From the NCBI GenBank assembly GCA_945918815.1, contig CAMEIU010000012.1:1-19395 (forward strand): 19,395 bases of DNA, given 5' to 3'. Shown here one piece after another: positions 9,044 through 15,223 of this stretch. The notes below the pieces were generated by a model. It was not told the DNA's origin and did no database searches. It was given only the letters and a program-made list of their open reading frames with translations. Positions within the stretch are counted from its first letter, which is position 1. Every line of letters begins with the position of its first letter. The DNA comes from an uncultured Clostridia bacterium. GTDB taxonomy: Bacteria > Bacillota > Clostridia > Oscillospirales > Oscillospiraceae. A program made the translations under genes and the position numbers.

Positions 9044-9097
9044 GCACCCTCGTGCCCCCTCTATAGGGGGCTGCCGGAGCGCAGCGGAGGCTGGGGG
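9044..9097. repeat. Fragment of the CCCTCGTGCCCCCT repeat in the trxA leader
   Basis: The sequence begins CACCCTCGTGCCCCCTCT, continues TAGGGGGCTGCCG, and ends with a GC-rich AGCGGAGG segment. This matches the terminal part of the longer copies at 15046-15195 and 17121-17313, without their AT-rich middle. It lies between the trxA promoter and start codon and can fold into GCCCCC/GGGGGC. Confidence 0.6.
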
Positions 9098-9186
9098 TTG
9101 TACCGGCAAGCAATTTTACCGGCGGGTTTTACAACAACTCTACAAATCCCAATTTCCCGCTCTGTTTCAATAGTATACCCAATTCG

Positions 9187-9215
9187 AGTATAATCCTGTT
9201 TTTTCATTCTGTCAA
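9187..9215 (-). promoter_or_regulatory. Promoter of trxA-trxB
   Basis: On the minus strand TTGACA (9210-9215) and TATACT (9187-9192) are separated by 17 bp, close to the consensus for the main sigma factor. It begins a few bases past the argD terminator. Confidence 0.8.
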
Positions 9216-9221
9216 CAAAAG

Positions 9222-9249
9222 GACCCCCGCCGGGTTGCCGGTGGGGGTC
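9222..9249 (-). terminator. Terminator of argD
   Basis: Twelve-base arms starting GACCCCC (9222-9233) and ending GGGGGTC (9238-9249) pair with one G-T wobble and a 4-nt loop. On the minus strand the hairpin is followed by CTTTTG. It lies just after the argD stop at 9262. Confidence 0.75.
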
Positions 9250-9261
9250 ATGGTGATTCGA

Positions 9262-10479
9262 TTACGCGCTCAGCTCCAGAACAGCCTCGCGGAGGATGGA
9301 AGCAGCCTTGTCGCAGTCGTCCTCGGTCAGGATCAGCGGTGGGACCAGGCGGATGACGTTGCCGCCCAGAGCCGTGACCAGCAGGTGCTTCTCCAGGCAC
9401 TTGTGCTTGATCTCCACGCTGGGGGCGAAGCCGTCGAACTCCACGCCGATCAGGCAGCCCTGATGGCGGACCTCCTTGACGTGGGGCAACGCCTCCAGCT
9501 CGTTGGAGATATAGTCGCCCATTCTTTTGGCATTTCCGGCCAGATCCTTGTCCAGCAGCTCGTCCATCTCGGCCAGGGCCGCGGCGCAGGACAGGGGATT
9601 GCCGCCGAAGGTGGAGCCGTGGCAGCCGGGGGTGAAGGCCTTGGCCACCTCGTCGGTGGCGCAGATGGCGCCGATGGGCATGCCGCCGCCCAGAGCCTTG
9701 GCCATGGACACGATGTCCGGCTTGATGCCGTAGTTCATATAGGCCATGACCGCGCCGGTGCGGCACCAGCCGGACTGGACCTCGTCCAGCAGCAGCAGGA
9801 TGCCCTGCTCGTCGCAGAAGTCCCGCAGGCCGCACATGAATTCCTTGGTGGCGGGATACACGCCGCCCTCGCCCTGGACCGGCTCGATCATGATGCCGAT
9901 GGTATTTTCGTTGCAGGCGTCCTTGAAGGACTGAAGATCGTTGAAATCGGCGTAGGAGAAACCGGGGGTCATGTCGCCGAAGCCGATCTGGCAGGCGTTG
10001 TCCGGCTGGCCGGTGGCGGACATGGCGCCGAAGGTGCGGCCGTGGAAGCCCATGCGGGCCGTGACGATGTTATACTTGTGGGGGCCGTACTTCTCCACGC
10101 CGTACTTGCGGGCCATCTTGATCATGGCCTCGTTGGCCTCCGCGCCGGAGTTCTGGAAGAAAATCTTATCCATGCCGATGGTGGTGCAGATCCGCTCCGC
10201 CAACAGGGCCTGGGGAATGGTGTAGGGGTAATTGAAGGTATGCATGATATCGTCCACCTGATCCTTGATGGCCGCCACGACCTTCGGATTGTGATTGCCG
10301 GCGGAGTTCACGGCAATCCCGGCGTAAAAGTCCAGATAGGGCGTGCCGTTCTCGTCGTACAGATACATGCCGTCCGCCCGCTCCGCCAGGAAATCGAACC
10401 GCTCATAGGTTTCGATCATGTACTTGTTGACCATGTCCTTGATGTTCTGAGCCGTCAATCCTGTGTCTCTCAATCTCAT
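9262..10479 (-). CDS. argD: Acetylornithine aminotransferase (class III PLP aminotransferase)
   Basis: 405 aa, usual for ArgD. It converts N-acetylglutamate semialdehyde to N-acetylornithine with glutamate as amino donor, in arginine synthesis in the cytoplasm. Visible motifs are NSGAEANE (110-117), F145-H146 that stack on the PLP ring, EPVQGEGG (199-206), LDEVQSG with D232 contacting the pyridine nitrogen, and K261 in SMAKALGGG, which forms the Schiff base. Start ATG 10477-10479 has GGAGGG eight bases upstream. No other arginine gene is in the window; it has its own promoter and terminator, so it is a single-gene unit. Related class III enzymes (succinylornithine, GABA or ornithine aminotransferases) share these motifs, so the exact substrate is likely but not proven. 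Confidence 0.85.
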   Translation of the reverse strand: MRLRDTGLTAQNIKDMVNKYMIETYERFDFLAERADGMYLYDENGTPYLDFYAGIAVNSAGNHNPKVVAAIKDQVDDIMHTFNYPYTIPQALLAERICTTIGMDKIFFQNSGAEANEAMIKMARKYGVEKYGPHKYNIVTARMGFHGRTFGAMSATGQPDNACQIGFGDMTPGFSYADFNDLQSFKDACNENTIGIMIEPVQGEGGVYPATKEFMCGLRDFCDEQGILLLLDEVQSGWCRTGAVMAYMNYGIKPDIVSMAKALGGGMPIGAICATDEVAKAFTPGCHGSTFGGNPLSCAAALAEMDELLDKDLAGNAKRMGDYISNELEALPHVKEVRHQGCLIGVEFDGFAPSVEIKHKCLEKHLLVTALGGNVIRLVPPLILTEDDCDKAASILREAVLELSA

Positions 10480-10563
10480 GATTTACCCTCCGTTCAGATC
10501 CATAAATGACTTCGTTTTTTGCAAGTTCTCGTCCGAAATCATTCATAATTTAAGAATGGGGAC

Positions 10564-10592
10564 ACGATATCACAAGATTTTTTCGATGTCAA
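10564..10592 (-). promoter_or_regulatory. Promoter of argD
   Basis: On the minus strand TTGACA (10587-10592) and TATCGT (10564-10569) are 17 bp apart, about 85 bp upstream of the argD start. No clear ARG-box palindrome was recognised between promoter and gene. The 10593-10759 stretch above it is AT-rich without genes. Confidence 0.6.
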
Positions 10593-10759
10593 CGAAAGAT
10601 TTTCCTGTAAAAAATTCAAAAATGCCATTCGGGGCCAAAATGGGCCGTTTTTTTATTTGCTTATGTACAAAAGCTGATTTAAATCGTTAAAAAATTCTGT
10701 CAGCAATGCACAATTCCAGATTTTTCCTCAAAAACCAGTTAAGTTGCACAATTTTAGTT

Positions 10760-10951
10760 CTACAAAAGTGAACGAATTGCCCCATCGCGGCACTGGTTGG
10801 GCGTCAGATACACCGGCATGTTCCGCAGCTCCCGCATCTGCCTGGCTCCCAGGATGCCGCCGGGCTCCGTGGGGAACAGGGCGGTGTCGTACATGTTCCC
10901 CAGGCCCGAAACCAGCTTCACCAGGACCACCTTCTTTGATGCGGTTTTGAT
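10760..10951 (-). pseudogene. 3' remnant of an unidentified gene
   Basis: About 64 codons ending at TAG 10760-10762 read as clean protein: KKVVLVKLVSGLGNMYDTA, then LFPTEPGGILGARQMRELRN, then MPVYLTPNQCRDGAIRSLL. The codon use and hydrophobic pattern are those of a real C-terminus, but no start codon with a ribosome binding site precedes it. The sequence upstream (10952-11108) changes to non-coding repeat-like DNA with AAATTGG motifs. I do not recognise the family. It lies between the ATP-grasp gene and argD, on the same strand as both, and looks like what is left after a deletion. Confidence 0.5.
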
Positions 10952-11108
10952 GGAGAAATTGGAAATTGACGGGCAGTTGAGGTATGCAGCAGGCCAAAGC
11001 CCCCCTTGGGCGCTCCCGCGCCGGTGCTCTCACCTCTACAAATCCCAATTTTCCGAATTTCCGCCCAGAAATTCCGGTGCCTCGCAGCGGGGCGCCGGAT
11101 GGTTGTAT

Positions 11109-12305
11109 TTACGCTTTGCATTCCAGCAGGTCGCGGTAGAACTGCTGCATTTCTTCCTCGGTGTCAAAGTTGGCCAGATACATCTGGTCGGCCATGGCGC
11201 CGGACAGGGCCTTGGGAATCCGGCCGCTCATCTTGATGTGCTTGCCGTATTTGGCGATGATGGCGTCGTGCTCCATGACGAAGTTCTTGCCGTCCCGGCG
11301 GCCGCAGAAGGCGCAGAAATGGTGGGGGCGGTCCAGGGGGATGGTGATCTTGTCAAAGGCCACCATGTCGGCCCAGAGCTTGTAGACGTTGGTCTCGTTG
11401 GAATAGTCGTACATATCCGGCGAGTAGCCGCCGGCGGGCCGCATGTTGACCTCCAGGCCGATGATGTCGCCCTTCTTGCCCAGGCCCTTCTGGTCCGCCT
11501 TCAGCACGAAGAATTCCAAATGGACAAAGCGGCTTCGGACGTTGAAGGCCTTGACCGTTCTCCGGCCCAGGTCCCGCATCTCCGGCGACAGGTCCTTGAC
11601 GATGTAGTATATGGAATTGTCGTTGTTGTTGACGATGTCCATGATGGACTGGGGCGTCACGTTGCCGGTCTCGAACAGGGGCTCGCCCTTGGAATCGATG
11701 ATGCCGTCATAGGTGCGGACCTCGCCGTTGACGAATTCCTCCATGATATAGATGTTGCTGTCCTTGGTGGCGAAGAAGTTGTCCAGGTCGGCGTCCTTCT
11801 CCAGGCGGTAGGTGTTGTTGGCGCCCACGCCGTTGTCCGGCTTGACGATGACCGGATAGCCCACCTCATGGGCGAAGGCCAGGGCATCCTCCTTCTTGTC
11901 CACCAGATGATAGCGGGCCGTGGGGATTCCGGCCTTCTCATAGTAGGCCTTCATGGCGGACTTGTGCTTGATCCGGTCCATGTCCGACGACTGCAGGCCG
12001 GTGGTGATGTGGAAGGCGGTGCGCAATGCGGCATCCCGCTCCAGCCAGTATTCGTTGTTGGATTCCAGCCAGTCGATCTTGCCGAATTTATAGGTCAAAA
12101 AGGCCACGGCCCGGAAGACCTCGTCGTAGTTCTCCAGGTTGGAGACCTTGTAATAGTCGTCCAGGGTCTCCCGCAGCTCCTGGCGCAGCTCAAAATAGGG
12201 GCAGTCGCCGATGCCCAGGACCCGCATGCCGTTCTTTTTCAGCTCCGAGCAGAACTGCCAATAGGAATCAGGAAAATTGGGGGAAACAAACACAAAGTTC
12301 TTCAT
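11109..12305 (-). CDS. ATP-grasp ligase (carboxylate-amine/thiol ligase type), substrate unknown
   Basis: 398 aa. ATP-grasp enzymes activate a carboxylate as acyl phosphate and join it to an amine or other nucleophile. A pre-ATP-grasp Rossmann-like domain occupies about residues 1-110 (FVFVSPNFPDSYWQF at the start). The ATP-grasp fold follows: K155 in PVIVKPDNGVGANNT, the hinge acids E189-E190 in IYIMEEFVNGE, E264 in VHLEFFVL, and the metal ligands E285 and N287 in GLEVNMRPAGGYSPD. All key residues are present, so it should be active. Start ATG 12303-12305 has AAGGAG eight bases upstream. It follows two esterase genes on the same strand, with a 149-bp gap containing a hairpin repeat and no clear promoter, so it probably shares their transcript. 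The substrate cannot be read from sequence. The partners suggest a product that is also an ester or amide substrate (inference). Confidence 0.85.
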   Translation of the reverse strand: MKNFVFVSPNFPDSYWQFCSELKKNGMRVLGIGDCPYFELRQELRETLDDYYKVSNLENYDEVFRAVAFLTYKFGKIDWLESNNEYWLERDAALRTAFHITTGLQSSDMDRIKHKSAMKAYYEKAGIPTARYHLVDKKEDALAFAHEVGYPVIVKPDNGVGANNTYRLEKDADLDNFFATKDSNIYIMEEFVNGEVRTYDGIIDSKGEPLFETGNVTPQSIMDIVNNNDNSIYYIVKDLSPEMRDLGRRTVKAFNVRSRFVHLEFFVLKADQKGLGKKGDIIGLEVNMRPAGGYSPDMYDYSNETNVYKLWADMVAFDKITIPLDRPHHFCAFCGRRDGKNFVMEHDAIIAKYGKHIKMSGRIPKALSGAMADQMYLANFDTEEEMQQFYRDLLECKA

Positions 12306-12357
12306 TTATCTCTCTCCTTATTTTGCGATCGGAATTCTTTTCCGTTTGAGATCTGTC

Positions 12358-12426
12358 CGTAGGGGCGACCCTTGCGGTCGCCCGAAACTCTGCACCGCCG
12401 GGCGACCACAAGGGTCGCCCCTACGG
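12358..12426. repeat. CCGTAGGGGCGACC palindromic repeat, copy 1
   Basis: Two 28-bp arms (12358-12385 and 12399-12426) are inverted with one mismatch that becomes a G-T wobble; the outer 18 bp are perfect. The outer arm starts CCGTAGGGGCGACCCTTG. It lies between the esterase and ATP-grasp genes. It forms a very strong RNA hairpin but has no U-run, so it may modulate rather than end transcription. Confidence 0.8.
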
Positions 12427-12454
12427 CGTTGCTCGGCCGTGCAAACAATCAAAT

Positions 12455-13207
12455 TTAAAACAAAATCTGCGGCACGTAGTAGTCCACCTGCTTGAACCAC
12501 CAATCCCAGTCGTGGTTCACGTCGTAGCCCCAGAAATCCACTCTGGCGTGGATGCCCTTTCCCTCCGTGACCCGCTTGAGCCAGGCGGTGCTGACACGCA
12601 GCTCGTCCTCCCAAGCGCCCTGGCCCACGCAGAAGACCATCTTCCGCTGGTTATACATCTGAATATAGGGATGGTCCCAGGGCATGTTTTGCAGGAACAG
12701 GTTGGGCGAGTTGGCGTAGACCAGATCGTCGCAGTAATCGCCGAATTCCAGCTTGGAATCGTACAGGCCTGACAGGGCCAGGACCGCGTCGAACAGGTCC
12801 GGCCGGCGGAAGAACAGGTTGCCCGCGTGCATGGCGCCCATGGAGCAGCCGAAAACCATAATCAGCTGATCATAGCCGTTGCGCTCGCCGCTGAGGTGCC
12901 GGATGGTGGGGACCATCTCGTCCATGACGTAGTGGATCCACCGCTCATGCTGCTCGATGCGCTGCCTGGGATCCCCGCCGAAGTTGGCGTAGGTCTCGGA
13001 ATCGATGGGGTCGATGGAGTAGACCGTCACCTGGCCCGCTTCGATCCATTTGGCCCAGACGTCGATCATATGGAAAGACTCAAAGTCCCAGAACCGGCCG
13101 CTCTGGCAGGGAATGAACATCACGGGCTTGCCCTTGTGGCCGTAGACCTTGAACTCCATGTCCCGGTGCAGGTGGCCGCTGTAGTGCTTGAAATACCGTA
13201 TTTCCAT
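12455..13207 (-). CDS. Alpha/beta-hydrolase esterase with GCSMG nucleophile elbow
   Basis: 250 aa, a single hydrolase fold of the putative-esterase (esterase D/YieL-like) group, without signal peptide, hence cytoplasmic. The nucleophile is S122 in VFGCSMGAMHAG; Cys before Ser in the elbow is less common than the G-x-S forms with Ser, His or Asp. H232 in DVNHDWDWW is the likely catalytic His, and D201 or E200 near GQGAWEDE the likely acid. The protein is rich in Trp, Tyr and His, giving an aromatic pocket. Start ATG 13205-13207 has GAGGAGG eight bases upstream. It starts 18 bp after the stop of another esterase and precedes an ATP-grasp gene, so the three look like one operon. The real substrate is unknown. 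Confidence 0.85.
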   Translation of the reverse strand: MEIRYFKHYSGHLHRDMEFKVYGHKGKPVMFIPCQSGRFWDFESFHMIDVWAKWIEAGQVTVYSIDPIDSETYANFGGDPRQRIEQHERWIHYVMDEMVPTIRHLSGERNGYDQLIMVFGCSMGAMHAGNLFFRRPDLFDAVLALSGLYDSKLEFGDYCDDLVYANSPNLFLQNMPWDHPYIQMYNQRKMVFCVGQGAWEDELRVSTAWLKRVTEGKGIHARVDFWGYDVNHDWDWWFKQVDYYVPQILF

Positions 13208-13225
13208 GGGAATCTCCTCCTCTTT

Positions 13226-13981
13226 TTACAATCCCAGGCAGTCCATAAAGATGGGTATCTGCTGCTCCCAGGAGGCCTCGCTGTGGGTTCCGTTGGGAAC
13301 GATGCGGAAGGCCAGGTTCACGTGCTTGGCCAGCAGCATATGGGCCGTGGACATGAGGGCCTCCACCGTGGCCGCGTGGTTGTAGATCTCCTTGCTGCCG
13401 TAGTCCATGTAGATGCAGGTGTCATACTGAATGTCGGCCCGGGAGATCATCTCAATGACCTTGGACGGCGACAGCCACAGGCTGGGCGACAGGCAGGCCG
13501 CCCGCTGGAACACCTGGTTGTACACCGTGGCCCCGTAGAGGGCCATGAGGCCGCCCATGGAGGAGCCGCAGATGATGGTATGCTCCCGGTCCGGCAGGGT
13601 CCGCAGCTTCTCGTCGATGGCGGGCTTCAGCTCGTTGACCATCCAGTCCATATAGATTTTGCCCCGGCCCTTGATGCGGCCCAGGGTGGAATTCTGGAAA
13701 TCCAGGGGAGAATATTCCTCCAGCCTGCGGTCGCCTTCGTGGTTGCACTCAATGGCCACGATGATCAGGGGCTTCCTGGTCCAGGTCATATAGCTGTTCA
13801 TGCCCCAGGACTTGCCGTAGGTGGCGTCGGAATCAAAGAACACATTGTGCCCGTCGAACATATACATCACCGGAAACCGGCGGTCCGGGATATCGTCATA
13901 ATAATCCGGCAGATAGACATAGCCCCGGCGGGTCTTGTCGCCGCTGAGCTGTGGGATCTTCAAATCCCATTTGTGAATCAT
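13226..13981 (-). CDS. Alpha/beta-hydrolase-fold esterase (esterase D/YieL-like)
   Basis: 251 aa from ATG 13979-13981, which has AAAGGA nine bases upstream; the longer frame to 14017 adds residues without a ribosome binding site and would overlap the promoter. PF00756-like order: RRGYVYLPDYYDD, FPVMYMFDGHNVF (oxyanion region), nucleophile S141 in CGSSMGGLMA, acid D193 in IYMDYGSKE, His H233 in PNGTHSEASWEQQ. No signal peptide, so probably intracellular. Relatives cleave acyl esters of sugars, S-formylglutathione or siderophore lactones; nothing here chooses between them. It is first in the transcript from the promoter at 14018-14046 and is followed by a second, diverged esterase and an ATP-grasp ligase. 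Two esterases of the same fold in tandem suggest sequential or alternative hydrolysis of related compounds (inference). Confidence 0.85.
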   Translation of the reverse strand: MIHKWDLKIPQLSGDKTRRGYVYLPDYYDDIPDRRFPVMYMFDGHNVFFDSDATYGKSWGMNSYMTWTRKPLIIVAIECNHEGDRRLEEYSPLDFQNSTLGRIKGRGKIYMDWMVNELKPAIDEKLRTLPDREHTIICGSSMGGLMALYGATVYNQVFQRAACLSPSLWLSPSKVIEMISRADIQYDTCIYMDYGSKEIYNHAATVEALMSTAHMLLAKHVNLAFRIVPNGTHSEASWEQQIPIFMDCLGL

Positions 13982-14017
13982 GGTATCGCTTCCTTTGTCG
14001 CTTCGACTCTTTATCAT

Positions 14018-14046
14018 AGTATATTGGCAAACGGCCGGATTGTCAA
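14018..14046 (-). promoter_or_regulatory. Promoter of the esterase/ATP-grasp cluster
   Basis: On the minus strand TTGACA (14041-14046) and TATACT (14018-14023) are 17 bp apart, close to consensus, ending about 37 bp before the first esterase start. It begins directly after the terminator of the 58-aa gene, so the cluster is transcribed separately from that gene. Confidence 0.8.
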
Positions 14047-14055
14047 TTCTGGATG

Positions 14056-14080
14056 AAAAAAACAGCCGGGAAGCCCCGGC
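14056..14080 (-). terminator. Terminator of the 58-aa protein gene
   Basis: On the minus strand GCCGGG-GCTT-CCCGGC (14065-14080) is followed by TGTTTTTTT, a classic stem with a U-run. It lies eight bases after the stop at 14088. Confidence 0.85.
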
Positions 14081-14087
14081 CGTTCTT

Positions 14088-14264
14088 TCACATCATATGC
14101 TCCTCGGCGCAGTTGTCCACCACCCGGACACCCATCTCCTCCGGCGACGCCACCCGGAACTTGGCGATGCTCATCTCGTCAAATTTCGGACAAAGCCGCT
14201 TGGACGGGTCCAGACGGATATCCTCCGGCGCCGGCGTCGGCTGTTTTTTCTTCTTTTTCGGCAT
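14088..14264 (-). CDS. Small uncharacterised protein, 58 aa
   Basis: ATG 14262-14264 is preceded by GAGGTG about five bases upstream, and the frame ends at TGA 14088-14090, straight before a strong terminator, which supports it as a real gene. The protein starts MPKKKKKQPTPAPED, a lysine-rich then proline-rich tail. It continues with a compact part: IRLDPSKRLCPKFDEM, SIAKFRVASPEEMGV, RVVDNCAEEHMM. It has two cysteines (C25, C52), no signal peptide and no membrane segment. I do not recognise a characterised family. The basic N-terminus could bind nucleic acid and the CP/NC cysteines could bind metal or form a disulfide, but neither is shown. It is upstream of, and in line with, the esterase cluster but separated by terminator and promoter. 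Confidence 0.75.
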   Translation of the reverse strand: MPKKKKKQPTPAPEDIRLDPSKRLCPKFDEMSIAKFRVASPEEMGVRVVDNCAEEHMM

Positions 14265-14344
14265 ACCATCACCTCAAAGATAGGATGCCGCAAAACCGCG
14301 CTCGTAAACCGGGAAATTGGAAATGGATGCACGATCGAGTAACG

Positions 14345-14392
14345 CCGTAGGGGCGACCCTTGTGCCCCAAGGGCACTTTGTCGCCCCTACGG
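14345..14392. repeat. CCGTAGGGGCGACC palindromic repeat, copy 2
   Basis: The outer arms CCGTAGGGGCGAC and GTCGCCCCTACGG are perfect inverted 13-mers, with an inner GTGCCC/GGGCAC pair. The outer 18 bp on the left match copy 1 at 12358 exactly, but the centre is shorter. It lies between the divergent 58-aa gene and the gntR promoter. The rest of 14265-14530 is AT-rich and shows no gene. Confidence 0.75.
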
Positions 14393-14530
14393 ATCTCTCG
14401 AAAACGGGCGTTTTTCAATCATTTTCCGAAGGAAATCAGAGCTGCAATTTTTTAACAAATGAGATATAAAATATTATGAGTATCGGCTTGAATAAGCAAC
14501 TGTAAATTTATTGCAAGTGTTCCAAAAACG

Positions 14531-14575
14531 CATGTCATTGCCACGCCGGTGTGCGTACCGGCTCGCAATGACATG
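14531..14575. repeat. TCATTGC-type palindromic repeat
   Basis: Arms CATGTCATTGC (14531-14541) and GCAATGACATG (14565-14575) are perfect, with an inner GCCGGT/ACCGGC stem. On the plus strand TTTTTTG follows, so it could act as a rightward terminator insulating the gntR promoter. The pattern resembles short dispersed repeats common in clostridial genomes. Confidence 0.7.
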
Positions 14576-14591
14576 TTTTTTGTTTTCTTCC

Positions 14592-14620
14592 TTGACAATC
14601 AACCGTACTATAGGTATAAT
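14592..14620 (+). promoter_or_regulatory. Consensus promoter of the gntR-ABC operon
   Basis: TTGACA (14592-14597), a 17-bp spacer and TATAAT (14615-14620): both hexamers are perfect consensus. Such strength fits a promoter meant to be held down by a repressor. Confidence 0.9.
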
Positions 14621-14654
14621 ACAGTTAAACCGTATTATTCGAATAACACAGTTT
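14601..14654 (+). promoter_or_regulatory. Two tandem palindromic operators for the GntR/YtrA repressor
   Basis: Site 1 (14601-14626) pairs AACCGTACTATA with TATAATACAGTT, 10 of 12 symmetric, and covers the spacer and -10 box. Site 2 (14627-14654) pairs AAACCGTATTATT with AATAACACAGTTT, 11 of 13 symmetric, and runs to the ribosome binding site. The half-sites share AACYGTRYTAT. Their centres are 27 bp apart. They directly precede the repressor gene, so autoregulation is expected. Confidence 0.7.
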
Positions 14655-14670
14655 GAGGGGAGGCGTGGGA

Positions 14671-15039
14671 ATGGTTTCTTTTGGAGGCCTGATCCTGGGG
14701 CCGGGGGTACCGATCTATTTGCAGATCATCCGGTATCTCAAGCGGGCCATGGTGGCTGGAGAGGTCCGGGACGGGGACGAAATGCCGTCCCGGCGGGTAC
14801 TGTCGTCTCTCCTGGGGGTCAATCCCAACACCATCCAGAGGGCCTACCGGCTTTTGGAGGAGGAACGGCTCATCTGCTCCCGCGCCGGGGCCAAGAGCTA
14901 TGTGACCCTATCGGAGGCCCAGTTGACCCAAATCCGCCGCCAGCTGCTGGAGGACGACGCCAGAACCCTGGTGGAAGCCATGAAGCAGATGGGCGTGGAA
15001 AAACAAGAGGCCCTGCATTTGATCGAGGAACTGTGGTAA
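14671..15039 (+). CDS. GntR-family (YtrA subfamily) transcriptional repressor
   Basis: 122 aa, the short length of the YtrA subfamily, which has a DNA-binding domain and a small helical tail rather than a large effector domain. Start ATG 14671 follows AGGGGAGG at good spacing; the TTG at 14653 is inside the operator and has none. PIYLQIIRYLKRAMVAGEV (14-32) is the first helix region. MPSRRVLSSLLGVNPNTIQR (38-57) is the helix-turn-helix, followed by AYRLLEEERLICSRAGAKSYV as the wing. Residues 81-122 form a helical dimerisation tail ending HLIEELW. YtrA regulators normally repress an adjacent ABC transporter and respond to cell-envelope antibiotics. Here the transporter genes follow on the same strand after a 184-bp gap filled by a repeat. 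Inducer unknown. Confidence 0.92.
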   Translation: MVSFGGLILGPGVPIYLQIIRYLKRAMVAGEVRDGDEMPSRRVLSSLLGVNPNTIQRAYRLLEEERLICSRAGAKSYVTLSEAQLTQIRRQLLEDDARTLVEAMKQMGVEKQEALHLIEELW

Positions 15040-15045
15040 ACAGAC

Positions 15046-15195
15046 CTCCCTTGTGCCCCCTGTCAGGGGGGTAGCGGTGTCCTTCGGACGAATTGAATAT
15101 AATTTCCAAAGGAAAATACCTCAATTATTCATCATTCATTCCCATAGCAACCTCCGCCGCTTTGCGGCAGCCCCCTGAAAGGGGGCACGAGGGTG
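15046..15195 (+). repeat. MITE-like CCCTCGTGCCCCCT repeat, copy 1, inside the ABC operon
   Basis: About 150 bp between gntR and permease 1. The left end CCTTGTGCCCCCTGTCAGGG and the right end CCCTGAAAGGGGGCACGAGG are near-perfect inverted repeats of about 21 bp. The inside carries TGTCCTTCGGACGAA, TTTCCAAAGGAAAATACC, then TCAATTATTCATCATTCATT and a CCGCCGCTTTGCGGC hairpin. Nearly the same right half recurs at 17190-17313. It has no coding capacity, so any mobility would depend on a transposase elsewhere. Its hairpins would lie in the operon mRNA. Confidence 0.8.
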
Positions 15196-15223
15196 CTAAT
15201 TTAGTCGAAAGGGGGCACCGCCC

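Noticed and set aside
9235..10509. 424-codon plus-strand frame over argD
   Set aside because: Antisense shadow; the sense strand has all class III aminotransferase motifs.
10632..10655. GGCC-AAAATG-GGCC followed by TTTTTTT as a plus-strand terminator
   Set aside because: The stem is only about four bases and no plus-strand gene precedes it.
11070..11100. Hairpin after the ATP-grasp gene as terminator
   Set aside because: The TCCGG-GCC stem has a mismatch in the leftward RNA and no U-run follows.
10797..12362. 521-codon plus-strand frame over the ATP-grasp gene
   Set aside because: Antisense shadow of the ATP-grasp gene, extending through repeat-like DNA.
12827..14056. 409-codon plus-strand frame over the esterases
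   Set aside because: Antisense shadow; it also crosses a promoter and terminator of the minus strand.
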